The notes beneath the pieces are model-generated. The model saw only the letters and a list, made by a program, of their open reading frames with translations. It did not search any database and was not told the origin of the DNA. Positions 50,424 to 57,727 of a DNA stretch of 64,000 nt are shown here, piece after piece (positions within the stretch are counted from its first letter, which is position 1; each line of letters opens with the position of its first letter). Made by a program: the position numbers and the translations under genes. Origin of the DNA: Acidobacteriota bacterium (GTDB lineage: Bacteria; Acidobacteriota; Vicinamibacteria; Vicinamibacterales; UBA2999); the NCBI GenBank assembly GCA_021730945.1, contig JAKFYH010000006.1:62001-126000 (forward strand), written 5' to 3'.

Positions 50424-51188
50424 ATGGACATTCGACTGATCGAGATCGCCAAACGGATGTCGTCCTGGCTCGGGCTGGATGCGGTGCGACACGACGGCCG
50501 GGTGCTGCCCGCGCCACACCTGCGCCTCTGCGGCCAGGAGTTTCGCGATCACGCATTCTTCCTGCGCTCGGCCAGGGCCGAAGCCGATCGGCTGGTGACC
50601 CACTGTGGATTGTCGGCGGACAGCGCCTTGCTGGACGTCGGCTGCGGCTTTGGGCGGCTGGCGATCGGTGTGCTCGATCGGGTCGGCACAATTCGCGACT
50701 ACCGCGGCGTCGACGTGAGCGCGGCCGCCGTCGCCTGGTGCCGGCGGCACCTCGCGGCCACCCACCCGGCATTCCACTTCACCCGTCTCGACGTCAGGAA
50801 CCAACGCTACAACCCCGGCGGCGAGGAGATCACACGTGGCTTCCGCCTCCCGTTTGACGACCGGTCGTTTGACATCGCCTACGCCTACTCGGTGTTCTCC
50901 CACATGGAGCTCGGCGACGTCGAGCGCTACCTCGCCGAGCTGGGCCGCGTGCTGCGGCCGGGCGGCTGGGCGTTCGTGACCCTGTTTGTGGCCGACGAAG
51001 TGCCGGACATCAGTATCAACCCGGCCTCCGGTGCGCTGGCGTGGCAAGGGCCCCTGCACTGTGTTCGCTACCGGCGCGCGCTCATCGAGTCGCGGATGCG
51101 CGATGCCGGCTTCACCATCGCGCAGGTGGCCGACGGCGTCGAAACCGACGGGCAAAGCGGCTACTACCTCCACCGAGCGGGCACATGA
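50424..51188 (+). CDS. Class I SAM-dependent methyltransferase
   Basis: This 254-aa methyltransferase has LLDVGCGFGRLAIGVL, the acidic YRGVDVSAAAV and FDIAYAYSVFSHMELGDVERYL. It begins a plus-strand set of three overlapping genes (methyltransferase, flippase, glycosyltransferase; ATGA joints). Its promoter must lie within the coding region of the divergent methyltransferase. Confidence 0.88.
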   Translation: MDIRLIEIAKRMSSWLGLDAVRHDGRVLPAPHLRLCGQEFRDHAFFLRSARAEADRLVTHCGLSADSALLDVGCGFGRLAIGVLDRVGTIRDYRGVDVSAAAVAWCRRHLAATHPAFHFTRLDVRNQRYNPGGEEITRGFRLPFDDRSFDIAYAYSVFSHMELGDVERYLAELGRVLRPGGWAFVTLFVADEVPDISINPASGALAWQGPLHCVRYRRALIESRMRDAGFTIAQVADGVETDGQSGYYLHRAGT

Positions 51189-52411
51189 CGCCGTTTGCGG
51201 CAGTGTTGCTGGCGACCGGCTCGGCCGCCCTGCTGGCCCTCGCCTACAGCACCCTCATGGCGAGGGTGCTGGGACCGATGGCCTATGCCGAAGTGGTCAC
51301 CGGCTCGGCCGCTGCCACCATGCTGGCGTACGCCGGCGGCGCACTCGCACCCATCACCGCGCACCTCTCGGCGCGCTACATGGCAAGCGGCGAACCCGAG
51401 AAGATTCGCGGGCTGGTCGCCGCCGTGCTGCGCCGGTTTGTACCCCTGCTGGCCGCCGGCGCGATCGCCACCGCCGTCCTGGCCGCGCCGATTGCCGGCG
51501 CCCTGCGCTTCTCCTCTCCGGCTTCGGTCATGGTGGCCTACGGCGTGCTGGTCGGCCTGGTGGTGGTCAACCTGGTGCGGTCGGCGAGCCGAGGCGCGCA
51601 GCAGTTCGGCCGTTTTTCCGTCAGCGTGGCCGGCGAAGCGCTCATCCGACTCGCCGCCGGCGCGGCCCTTCTGGCGGTCTGGCCCGAGCCGGCCGCGGCC
51701 CTGGCCGGATACGTGATCGCCCTGGCGGTTACCTACTGGTGGACACTGCGCGGCCTGCAGGCGCTGTCGCCGGTAGTCGCGATGGTGCCTCGTGGCGATG
51801 TCACGGGCCTTTTGGGCACGACCACCGCGTTGGTGATGGGCATGGCGGCGTTCCAGAATCTCGACATCCTGATCGTGAAGCGCGTCTTCGTGCCGGCCGA
51901 TGCCGGCATCTATGCCGCCGCGTGGGCGTTCGCGCGGTGGATGGCCCTGGTCGCCTTCCCGGTCGAGGCACTGCTGCTGCCACGGCTGACCTTTGCGGGC
52001 GATCGAGGCCAGTCGATGTTCGCCGTCGCCGCTCGGATGGGCGCGAGCATGGCGGCCCTGGGTGCGGTTCCGCTTGCGATGTTCGCGCTCATCCCCGGCC
52101 CGATCGTCACCATGCTCTACGGCTCTGCCTACCAGGATGCGGCCCCACTGCTGTTCGCGCTGGGGCTGGGCGCCTTTGCGCAGTATGGAAGTTACCTGGC
52201 GGTCCAGGTGCTGATCTCCCGGGCCCAGACGTGGCCAGTGGTGGTGTTTGCGGTGATGGGGATCGCCGAGACGGCGGTCATCGTCGTGCGCCATGATTCA
52301 CTGGCGATGGTGGCAACGGTACTGGTCAGCATGCGGGTGGTGACGCTTGTCGCCATCCTGGCCGGGGCCTGGACGGCTGCTCGCCCCCTGTCGAGACCCG
52401 CGCATGAGTAG
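51185..52411 (+). CDS. Oligosaccharide flippase (Wzx-like, MOP superfamily)
   Basis: This 408-aa protein has about twelve membrane helices in two halves. It fits polysaccharide-transport (PST/Wzx) proteins that flip undecaprenyl-linked oligosaccharides. Motifs by eye: LMARVLGPMAYAEVV at the start and NLDILIVKRVFVPADAGIY near residue 225. It is not MurJ (that is at 27373). ATG overlaps the previous TGA, and its end overlaps the following gene. Confidence 0.85.
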   Translation: MTPFAAVLLATGSAALLALAYSTLMARVLGPMAYAEVVTGSAAATMLAYAGGALAPITAHLSARYMASGEPEKIRGLVAAVLRRFVPLLAAGAIATAVLAAPIAGALRFSSPASVMVAYGVLVGLVVVNLVRSASRGAQQFGRFSVSVAGEALIRLAAGAALLAVWPEPAAALAGYVIALAVTYWWTLRGLQALSPVVAMVPRGDVTGLLGTTTALVMGMAAFQNLDILIVKRVFVPADAGIYAAAWAFARWMALVAFPVEALLLPRLTFAGDRGQSMFAVAARMGASMAALGAVPLAMFALIPGPIVTMLYGSAYQDAAPLLFALGLGAFAQYGSYLAVQVLISRAQTWPVVVFAVMGIAETAVIVVRHDSLAMVATVLVSMRVVTLVAILAGAWTAARPLSRPAHE

Positions 52412-53198
52412 TGTCGTTTTCGCGCTGGTTCACTATCGCAATACCGCCGCCATCCAGTCGGCGATCGCACACCTGCGCGCGTTAGGCGTACCGCCGGGAT
52501 GGACCGTCGAGGTAATCGTCGCCGACAACAGCCACGACGCGCCAGCTTCGCTTGGAGCGCCGATCGTAGGCGACGGCGCCAACCGCGGCTATCTGGGCGG
52601 CGCGGCCATGGCCCTTGCCCATTGGCGGGCAGCCCACAACCAGCCGCCGGACTGGTTCGTGATTATCAACCCCGACGCCGCACCTCGCGCCGATGCGTTG
52701 CTCGCCCTGGCGGGCGCGGCGCTGGCTGATGACGTCGGGATGGTGGCGCCGGCCGTGCTGCTCGGCGGAGTCACGCCACAGAACCCGTTCCTGTCGGCCC
52801 GCCCGTCGCGGGCGCGCATGTGGGGGTACACCATCGCATTCCGGTCGGCCGTGCTGACCCGCGCGCTGGACCTGTTACTCGGCCTGAAGCGCCGGCGCGC
52901 CCGGCGCGCACCCGCATCGCCGGTGCCGCGCTCGATCTACGCGCCGCACGGAAGCATCATCTTTGTGCGGCGGGTGTTCTTCGAGCGAGGCGGCACGCTT
53001 GACTACGACGGGTTCATGTTTGGCGAGGAGATTCACCTGGCCGAGCAGGCGCGGGCGTTGCGACTAGCGGTGCGGTTCGTGCCGGCGATTGAGGTGATCC
53101 ACGACGGCGGCTCAACCACCGGGCGGGTCGATTCGGCGAGCCGCCGGGAATGGCATCGCGCGAGCGCCGACATCCTGTGGCGCAAGTATTTTCGCTAG
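52404..53198 (+). CDS. Family 2 glycosyltransferase (rhamnosyltransferase-like)
   Basis: This 264-aa enzyme has VVFALVHYRNTAAI, ADNSHDAPASL, GANRGYLGGAAMALAH and the metal-binding INPDAAPRADALL. The second half has GSIIFVRRVFF and MFGEEIHLAEQAR (acidic catalytic residue). This layout matches O-antigen-type rhamnosyltransferases; the sugar is unproven. Its stop is one base from the stop of the convergent methyltransferase. Confidence 0.87.
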   Translation: MSSVVFALVHYRNTAAIQSAIAHLRALGVPPGWTVEVIVADNSHDAPASLGAPIVGDGANRGYLGGAAMALAHWRAAHNQPPDWFVIINPDAAPRADALLALAGAALADDVGMVAPAVLLGGVTPQNPFLSARPSRARMWGYTIAFRSAVLTRALDLLLGLKRRRARRAPASPVPRSIYAPHGSIIFVRRVFFERGGTLDYDGFMFGEEIHLAEQARALRLAVRFVPAIEVIHDGGSTTGRVDSASRREWHRASADILWRKYFR

Positions 53199-53199
53199 G

Positions 53200-53982
53200 C
53201 TACCGCCGGCACACCGCGAGGAGATCGCACCCGGTGTCGCGATCGTCCGGGCTGGCGTAGAAGTCCGACACCGCGTGAGTCCAGGTGCCGGCCGCCGGCG
53301 CCGGACCTAGTCGCGCCATGAGTGCCATCACCGGCGCCAGGACGCGCCGGAGTCCCAGCGGATCAAGAGCTACCACTCGCTGCGCGCTGGCCACGCGCGC
53401 GCGTTCAATGCGCTCAATCGGCTCGCTGGCACGCACGCCGAGCACCTGCACCTCGCTGAAGGCGGTTGATAGCACGCCCTCGAGCTCGGTCGCCGAGTAC
53501 TCACGGACATGAAACCGGTTCCACGGCTGCTGGCCCTCGCGCAGGCGGGTCGAGCGATTGGGAGTGGTCAACACAAATGACGCACCCGCTTTCAGCACCC
53601 GCGCCGCCTCGCGCACAAAACGCCCGTCGTCGTGCACATGCTCGATGGTCTGAAAAGAAGTGGCGGCATCAAACTCGCCGTCGGCAAACGGCAGGCGCCC
53701 GCCGTCGTAGGCGAGGAAGCGGCAGGCGGACGAGCCGTAGGCCGACTGGGCGGCCGCCACCGAGTCGAGCGAGACGTCCACGCCAATCAACTGGCGGGCG
53801 TGGCTGGACATCAGGTGGGTGCCGTAGCCGGCTCCGCAGCCGATGTCGAGCACGGCGTCGGTCGATCGGAGATATGTGACGGCCGTCTGGTAGGCGAACA
53901 GGTGCCGCAGGTACAGGATGTAGTCGGCTTCGGAGCGGTACAGCTCCGGCTCCATGCGCTCGCCGGTCTTGATCGCCATCAT
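53200..53982 (-). CDS. Class I SAM-dependent methyltransferase
   Basis: This 260-aa protein has VLDIGCGAGYGTHLM, the acidic LIGVDVSLDSV and FDAATSFQTIEHVHDDGRFV. The C-terminal part is long and hydrophobic. It overlaps the upstream glycosyltransferase (TGATG), so it belongs to the minus-strand set starting at 56541. Candidate role: methylation or capping of a surface-glycan chain. Confidence 0.87.
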   Translation of the reverse strand: MMAIKTGERMEPELYRSEADYILYLRHLFAYQTAVTYLRSTDAVLDIGCGAGYGTHLMSSHARQLIGVDVSLDSVAAAQSAYGSSACRFLAYDGGRLPFADGEFDAATSFQTIEHVHDDGRFVREAARVLKAGASFVLTTPNRSTRLREGQQPWNRFHVREYSATELEGVLSTAFSEVQVLGVRASEPIERIERARVASAQRVVALDPLGLRRVLAPVMALMARLGPAPAAGTWTHAVSDFYASPDDRDTGCDLLAVCRR

Positions 53983-54791
53983 CCGCGCCTGCCGTATCGA
54001 ACGGCGATAAACAACTTGAGTACGAGCCACGCCGGCAGCAGCAGCAACATCTGCTCGGCCAGCAGCATCGCGCGCGAGACCAGGTCCATGTGCGCGAGCC
54101 AGTACTTGCGCTTGACCTCGATGGTCGTGCGAATGGTGTCGCGCAGCTTCGAACTCTTGATCGACCCGCCGTGAAGGCGATAGCGAACCAGGGCCTCGGG
54201 CAGGTTGGCGAATCGAGCGCCGCCGGCGCCCAGCCGGCTGTACCATTCATAGTCCTGCGCCGGTAACTCCGACTCGCGCCAACCGCCGAAGCGCTCGTAG
54301 ACTTCGCGGCGGAACATCACGCTCGAGTTGGCGATCGGATTGAAGCGGCGCATGGCCGCGACAATGGCGCCGTGATCGGTCGGGTAACGGCGTTGACCCA
54401 CCACCGCCCCCTCGGCATCGATCACCGTCAGCCAGCTCCCGACTACATCGACGTCGGGATGGGCGCGCAGAAACGCCAGTTCGTGTTCCACCCGGGTGGG
54501 TTCGCACAGATCGTCGCCATCGAACCGGCAAATGAACTGGCCACGGGCCAGGGCCAGGCCGCGGTTGTGCTGCTGCGGCAGCGACGTGCGCGCCGGGTTG
54601 CGAACGTGGTGCAGCCTCGGGTCATCGAGCCCGGCCAGTAACGCCCGGCCATCCGACGGCGACGGGTCTTCGACGACAATCAGCTCGAAACCGGAGAAGG
54701 ACTGCGCGAGCACACTTGCGATGGCCTGCCGGAAGTACACCGGGTGGGGTTCGAACACCGGCACCACGATCGACACCAGCGGCGGCGTCAT
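53979..54791 (-). CDS. Family 2 glycosyltransferase
   Basis: This 270-aa GT-A enzyme has VSIVVPVFEPHPVYF, the acidic VVEDPSPSDGR, the metal-binding CRFDGDDLCEP and the acceptor-side LPAQDYEWYSRLG. A C-terminal hydrophobic segment ends at the stop. It resembles EpsE- or WcaA-like transferases. It overlaps the DUF2304 gene by four bases. Confidence 0.88.
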   Translation of the reverse strand: MTPPLVSIVVPVFEPHPVYFRQAIASVLAQSFSGFELIVVEDPSPSDGRALLAGLDDPRLHHVRNPARTSLPQQHNRGLALARGQFICRFDGDDLCEPTRVEHELAFLRAHPDVDVVGSWLTVIDAEGAVVGQRRYPTDHGAIVAAMRRFNPIANSSVMFRREVYERFGGWRESELPAQDYEWYSRLGAGGARFANLPEALVRYRLHGGSIKSSKLRDTIRTTIEVKRKYWLAHMDLVSRAMLLAEQMLLLLPAWLVLKLFIAVRYGRRG

Positions 54792-55147
54792 GCGCGCGCG
54801 CTCGGAGGGCTGTCCTTCTGGCGCTCGGCCTCGAGCAGGGCCACCTCGCGCGTGAGCAGCGTAATCTCCCGCGACATCTGGCGCAGGCGCAACGAGACCA
54901 GGTAGAAACCGGCGATGAACGCCAGCACCGCCGAATAGACCAGCAGGTCGGCGCCGCGGTAGATACCAAGGGCTCGCGCCAGCCGTGTGGTGGTATCGGG
55001 ATAGACCACGGCCACCAGCGTCGCCAGCCACAGGCCGCTCCAGAACAGCGACACCATCAGGCGCGACGGCGACTTGAAAAGGTTGCGCACGCTCACTGCC
55101 AGCATGGCGGCGATCAGTGGCAGGGCGAGAAGCTGGAACAGTCTCAT
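54788..55147 (-). CDS. DUF2304 membrane protein
   Basis: This 119-aa protein has three membrane helices (about 3-20, 32-50 and 68-86) and a cytoplasmic coiled-coil end (LRQMSREITLLTREVALLEA). DUF2304 proteins are commonly encoded next to polyprenyl-phosphate glycosyltransferases, and the adjacent gene is one. It overlaps the following glycosyltransferase and lies four bases after the preceding one. Confidence 0.85.
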   Translation of the reverse strand: MRLFQLLALPLIAAMLAVSVRNLFKSPSRLMVSLFWSGLWLATLVAVVYPDTTTRLARALGIYRGADLLVYSAVLAFIAGFYLVSLRLRQMSREITLLTREVALLEAERQKDSPPSARA

Positions 55148-55151
55148 CGGA

Positions 55152-55850
55152 TCACCTGGAAAGCTTGTTCAGAAGGTAGTCCCAGACGATTCGCGCGGCA
55201 TGGCCGGCGCGCTGGCCCTTTTCGAGCGAGTACTTCGTATAGTGCACTCTCACCGACACCTCGACCAGCGGCAGGCCCGTCCGCGCCAGTTGGTCAATGA
55301 TCTCACTGGCATGGGCCATGCGGTCCAGTTGCAGTTCCACTTGTTCCGCAGCCCGCCGCGACAGCGCGCGCAAGCCGTTGTGGGCGTCGGTCAGTCGCAC
55401 GCCTGACACCACGCCCGTGAAAGCCACGGCCAGCCGGAGCAGAACCCTGCGCGCGGCCGGTACGTCGGCGGCGTGCTCCAGAAAACGCGAGCCCAGAGCG
55501 ATGTCGGCCGTCCCGGCCGCAATCGGACCGACCAGGACGGGCACGTCACCGGCGGTATGCTGGCCGTCGGCGTCGAAGGTCACCAGGATCCGGGCGCCGT
55601 GGCGCAAGGCATAGCGCAGGCCGGACTGCAGCGCCGCCCCTTGCCCGCGGTTAACCGCGTGCCTCACGATCAGGGCGCCGGCCTGCCGGGCCCGGGCCGC
55701 CGTGTCGTCACCGGAGCCATCATCAACCACGACCACCCGGTAGCCCGCGGCGACAAGCGGACCGACGACCTCGGCGATCACGGCGCCTTCGTGATAGGCG
55801 GCGATCACGATCCAGACACCGTCAACCAGGTCAGGCAGGTTTGACGCCAC
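55152..55850 (-). CDS. Family 2 glycosyltransferase (polyprenyl-phosphate type)
   Basis: This 232-aa GT-A enzyme has VIAAYHEGAVIAEVV, VVVDDGSGDDTA, NRGQGAALQSGLRYAL and the metal-binding VTFDADGQHTAGD. It has no membrane helix of its own. The DUF2304 protein next to it may anchor it, as seen for this pair in other genomes. The start is GTG at 55850. It overlaps the methyltransferase upstream by 20 bases. Confidence 0.88.
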   Translation of the reverse strand: MASNLPDLVDGVWIVIAAYHEGAVIAEVVGPLVAAGYRVVVVDDGSGDDTAARARQAGALIVRHAVNRGQGAALQSGLRYALRHGARILVTFDADGQHTAGDVPVLVGPIAAGTADIALGSRFLEHAADVPAARRVLLRLAVAFTGVVSGVRLTDAHNGLRALSRRAAEQVELQLDRMAHASEIIDQLARTGLPLVEVSVRVHYTKYSLEKGQRAGHAARIVWDYLLNKLSR

Positions 55851-56541
55851 GAAGCAGTCCGTACTTTACCGGCACCATCACCTTCGGCACGCGCAGATCG
55901 AGTCCGACCACGGGTTTGACCAGGTCGTACCAACGCCCGTCATCGGCGTCGCTGAACTCCAGGGAAGCGCCGGCGAAGCCGGCGACCTCCAGTTGTGACA
56001 GATAGAAGTGGCGTGAGTGGAACACCACCAGCGGAATGCGGCGGGTGGCGAGCGCCGCCCTCGTCACCGGCGCCAGGGCCAGTTCGACCGCGTAGACCGG
56101 GCCCGACACCAGGATTTCGATCGCCCAGACGGTGCCGCCGGGTCGCAGCACGCGGTGCGCTTCACGAAAGCACGCGGTGACATTCGCGCGCGAGGCTGCG
56201 GCCCGGCCGTCGGTGATGTGATGCAACACCAGCGGAAACACCACGTGGTCAACACTCGCGTCGGCGATCGGCAGGCGGCGGGCGTCGCCCACCTGCACCC
56301 TGGCGCCACGTGATGCCCATACCTGCAGCATGTGTTCGGAGACATCAACCACCGAGAACGGTGGCACGCGATTGGGGTCAGCGTTCTGGTAGAGACCGCC
56401 AACGCACAGCACGTCGCCGGTCAGGCGGCGGTTCAGGACCGCGGCAAACTCCGCATGGTACGAGCGCCGCTGGCCGTCGTGCGCCGTGAACGCCGAGGAC
56501 TGCTTGTCCCAGAACTCTGCGTTGGGATCGGTCATGGTCAT
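55831..56541 (-). CDS. Class I SAM-dependent methyltransferase
   Basis: This 236-aa protein has VLCVGGLYQNAD in place of the usual DxGxG loop, then the acidic FSVVDVSEHML and VDHVVFPLVLHHITDGRA. The modified SAM loop is unusual (LCVGG instead of LDxGCG). The C-terminal part is hydrophobic in patches. It is first in its minus-strand operon; the leader region upstream (56542-56630) shows no certain promoter. Confidence 0.82.
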   Translation of the reverse strand: MTMTDPNAEFWDKQSSAFTAHDGQRRSYHAEFAAVLNRRLTGDVLCVGGLYQNADPNRVPPFSVVDVSEHMLQVWASRGARVQVGDARRLPIADASVDHVVFPLVLHHITDGRAAASRANVTACFREAHRVLRPGGTVWAIEILVSGPVYAVELALAPVTRAALATRRIPLVVFHSRHFYLSQLEVAGFAGASLEFSDADDGRWYDLVKPVVGLDLRVPKVMVPVKYGLLRGVKPA

Positions 56542-56630
56542 TGATCGTCACGGGGCGCGCCGATACCAGGGCCGGCCGATTCGGGCCAGCCCTCGAGGTG
56601 CCCGAGGGTTGCGTGATCGTATATCAGACT

Positions 56631-56659
56631 TTGACGCCGCGCCTTCGGGCGGCTAATGT
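56631..56659 (+). promoter_or_regulatory. Promoter of the serine hydrolase gene
   Basis: TTGACG (56631-56636) and TAATGT (56654-56659) are exactly 17 bases apart. The -10 ends six bases before the ATG, so the transcript is predicted to start at or next to the start codon. Confidence 0.65.
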
Positions 56660-56665
56660 CGCTCG

Positions 56666-57721
56666 ATGCGCGCACTGACGGCGGCCACGATCGCTCTCGC
56701 CCTTCTTGCCGGCCGGCCCCTGGCCCAATCGTCAAACCTGGCGTCGCTGCTCGAGCGTGAGCTGGCGGAGTTTCCGGGCCGCACCGGCGTGCACGTCAAG
56801 CACCTCGCGAGCGGCGAGCAGGCCGGGGTTCGCGACGGCCAGGACTTCTCGACCGCCAGCGTGATCAAGCTCACGTTCATGGTGCGCGCCTACCAGATGG
56901 CGGACCGCGGGGAGCTGAACCTGGACGAGCGAATCACTTTGACGCGTGCCCACCTGCGGCACGGCACCGGGGTGTTTCAGTATCACGATGCCGGCCTGCA
57001 GCCGACGCTCCGTGATGCCATCACCGAGATGATCATCTCGAGCGACAACACGGCTACCGACATCATCCTGATGAAGATTGGCGGGCCGGCGGCGGTCACG
57101 AAGTGGCTGGAGGAAAGCGGCTACCCCGCGCTGGCGTCGTACGGCCGGCCCCATGACTATCGGCGGGACCTGCTGGCGATGGTCGACCCGGCGTTTGCGG
57201 CGCTGACCGCCGAGGAAACCTCCGGCCTGATGTACGCCTCCGACGGCAATCCGCTGTTTGCCCTGTACGGCCCGCTGTTCCAGGGCCCTCGCGCCCAGTG
57301 GATCGATATCGTCCGCGATCCCGCCAACCGCCAGCGGTTGGCGCGCGAACGCAACGAGCGCACGTCCACCGACCGCAAGTTCTGGCTGGGCAGCATGACG
57401 CCGCGCGACACGACCAGGCTGCTCGAGAGCATCGAGCGGGGTAGCGCCGCCTCGAAGTCCGGTTGCGAGGCGATGCTGCAGACGCTAGGGCGCCAGCAGC
57501 TCGGCTCACGCCGGCTGCCCCACTTCATCGACGCGCCGGTGGCGCACAAGACGGGCGACGGTGGCACCATTGCCAACGATGCCGGCATCATCTACGCGCG
57601 GTCGGGACCGATCGTGGTGTCGTTTTTTGCCAACAGCGTGCGCGGCCCGTACGCCGAAGCCGAGGATCGCATCGGCCGCCTCGGCCAGCGTCTCGTCGAG
57701 TATTTCGACCGCCCGCGCTAG
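56666..57721 (+). CDS. Exported beta-lactamase-like serine hydrolase
   Basis: This 351-aa protein has a signal peptide (to about residue 21) and three class A beta-lactamase motifs: S65-K68 in TASVIKL, SDN at 126-128 and KTG at 295-297. The general-base ExxLN of the omega loop is not present about 36 residues after SDN. There is a long extra segment (about 180-265). It probably acts on peptidoglycan or peptides rather than as a resistance enzyme, but this is not shown. It should lie in the periplasm. Confidence 0.85.
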   Translation: MRALTAATIALALLAGRPLAQSSNLASLLERELAEFPGRTGVHVKHLASGEQAGVRDGQDFSTASVIKLTFMVRAYQMADRGELNLDERITLTRAHLRHGTGVFQYHDAGLQPTLRDAITEMIISSDNTATDIILMKIGGPAAVTKWLEESGYPALASYGRPHDYRRDLLAMVDPAFAALTAEETSGLMYASDGNPLFALYGPLFQGPRAQWIDIVRDPANRQRLARERNERTSTDRKFWLGSMTPRDTTRLLESIERGSAASKSGCEAMLQTLGRQQLGSRRLPHFIDAPVAHKTGDGGTIANDAGIIYARSGPIVVSFFANSVRGPYAEAEDRIGRLGQRLVEYFDRPR

Positions 57722-57727
57722 CCGCCG

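Noticed and set aside
56666-57721. Antibiotic-resistance beta-lactamase
   Set aside because: The omega-loop glutamate is missing and there is a large insert. Context does not suggest resistance.
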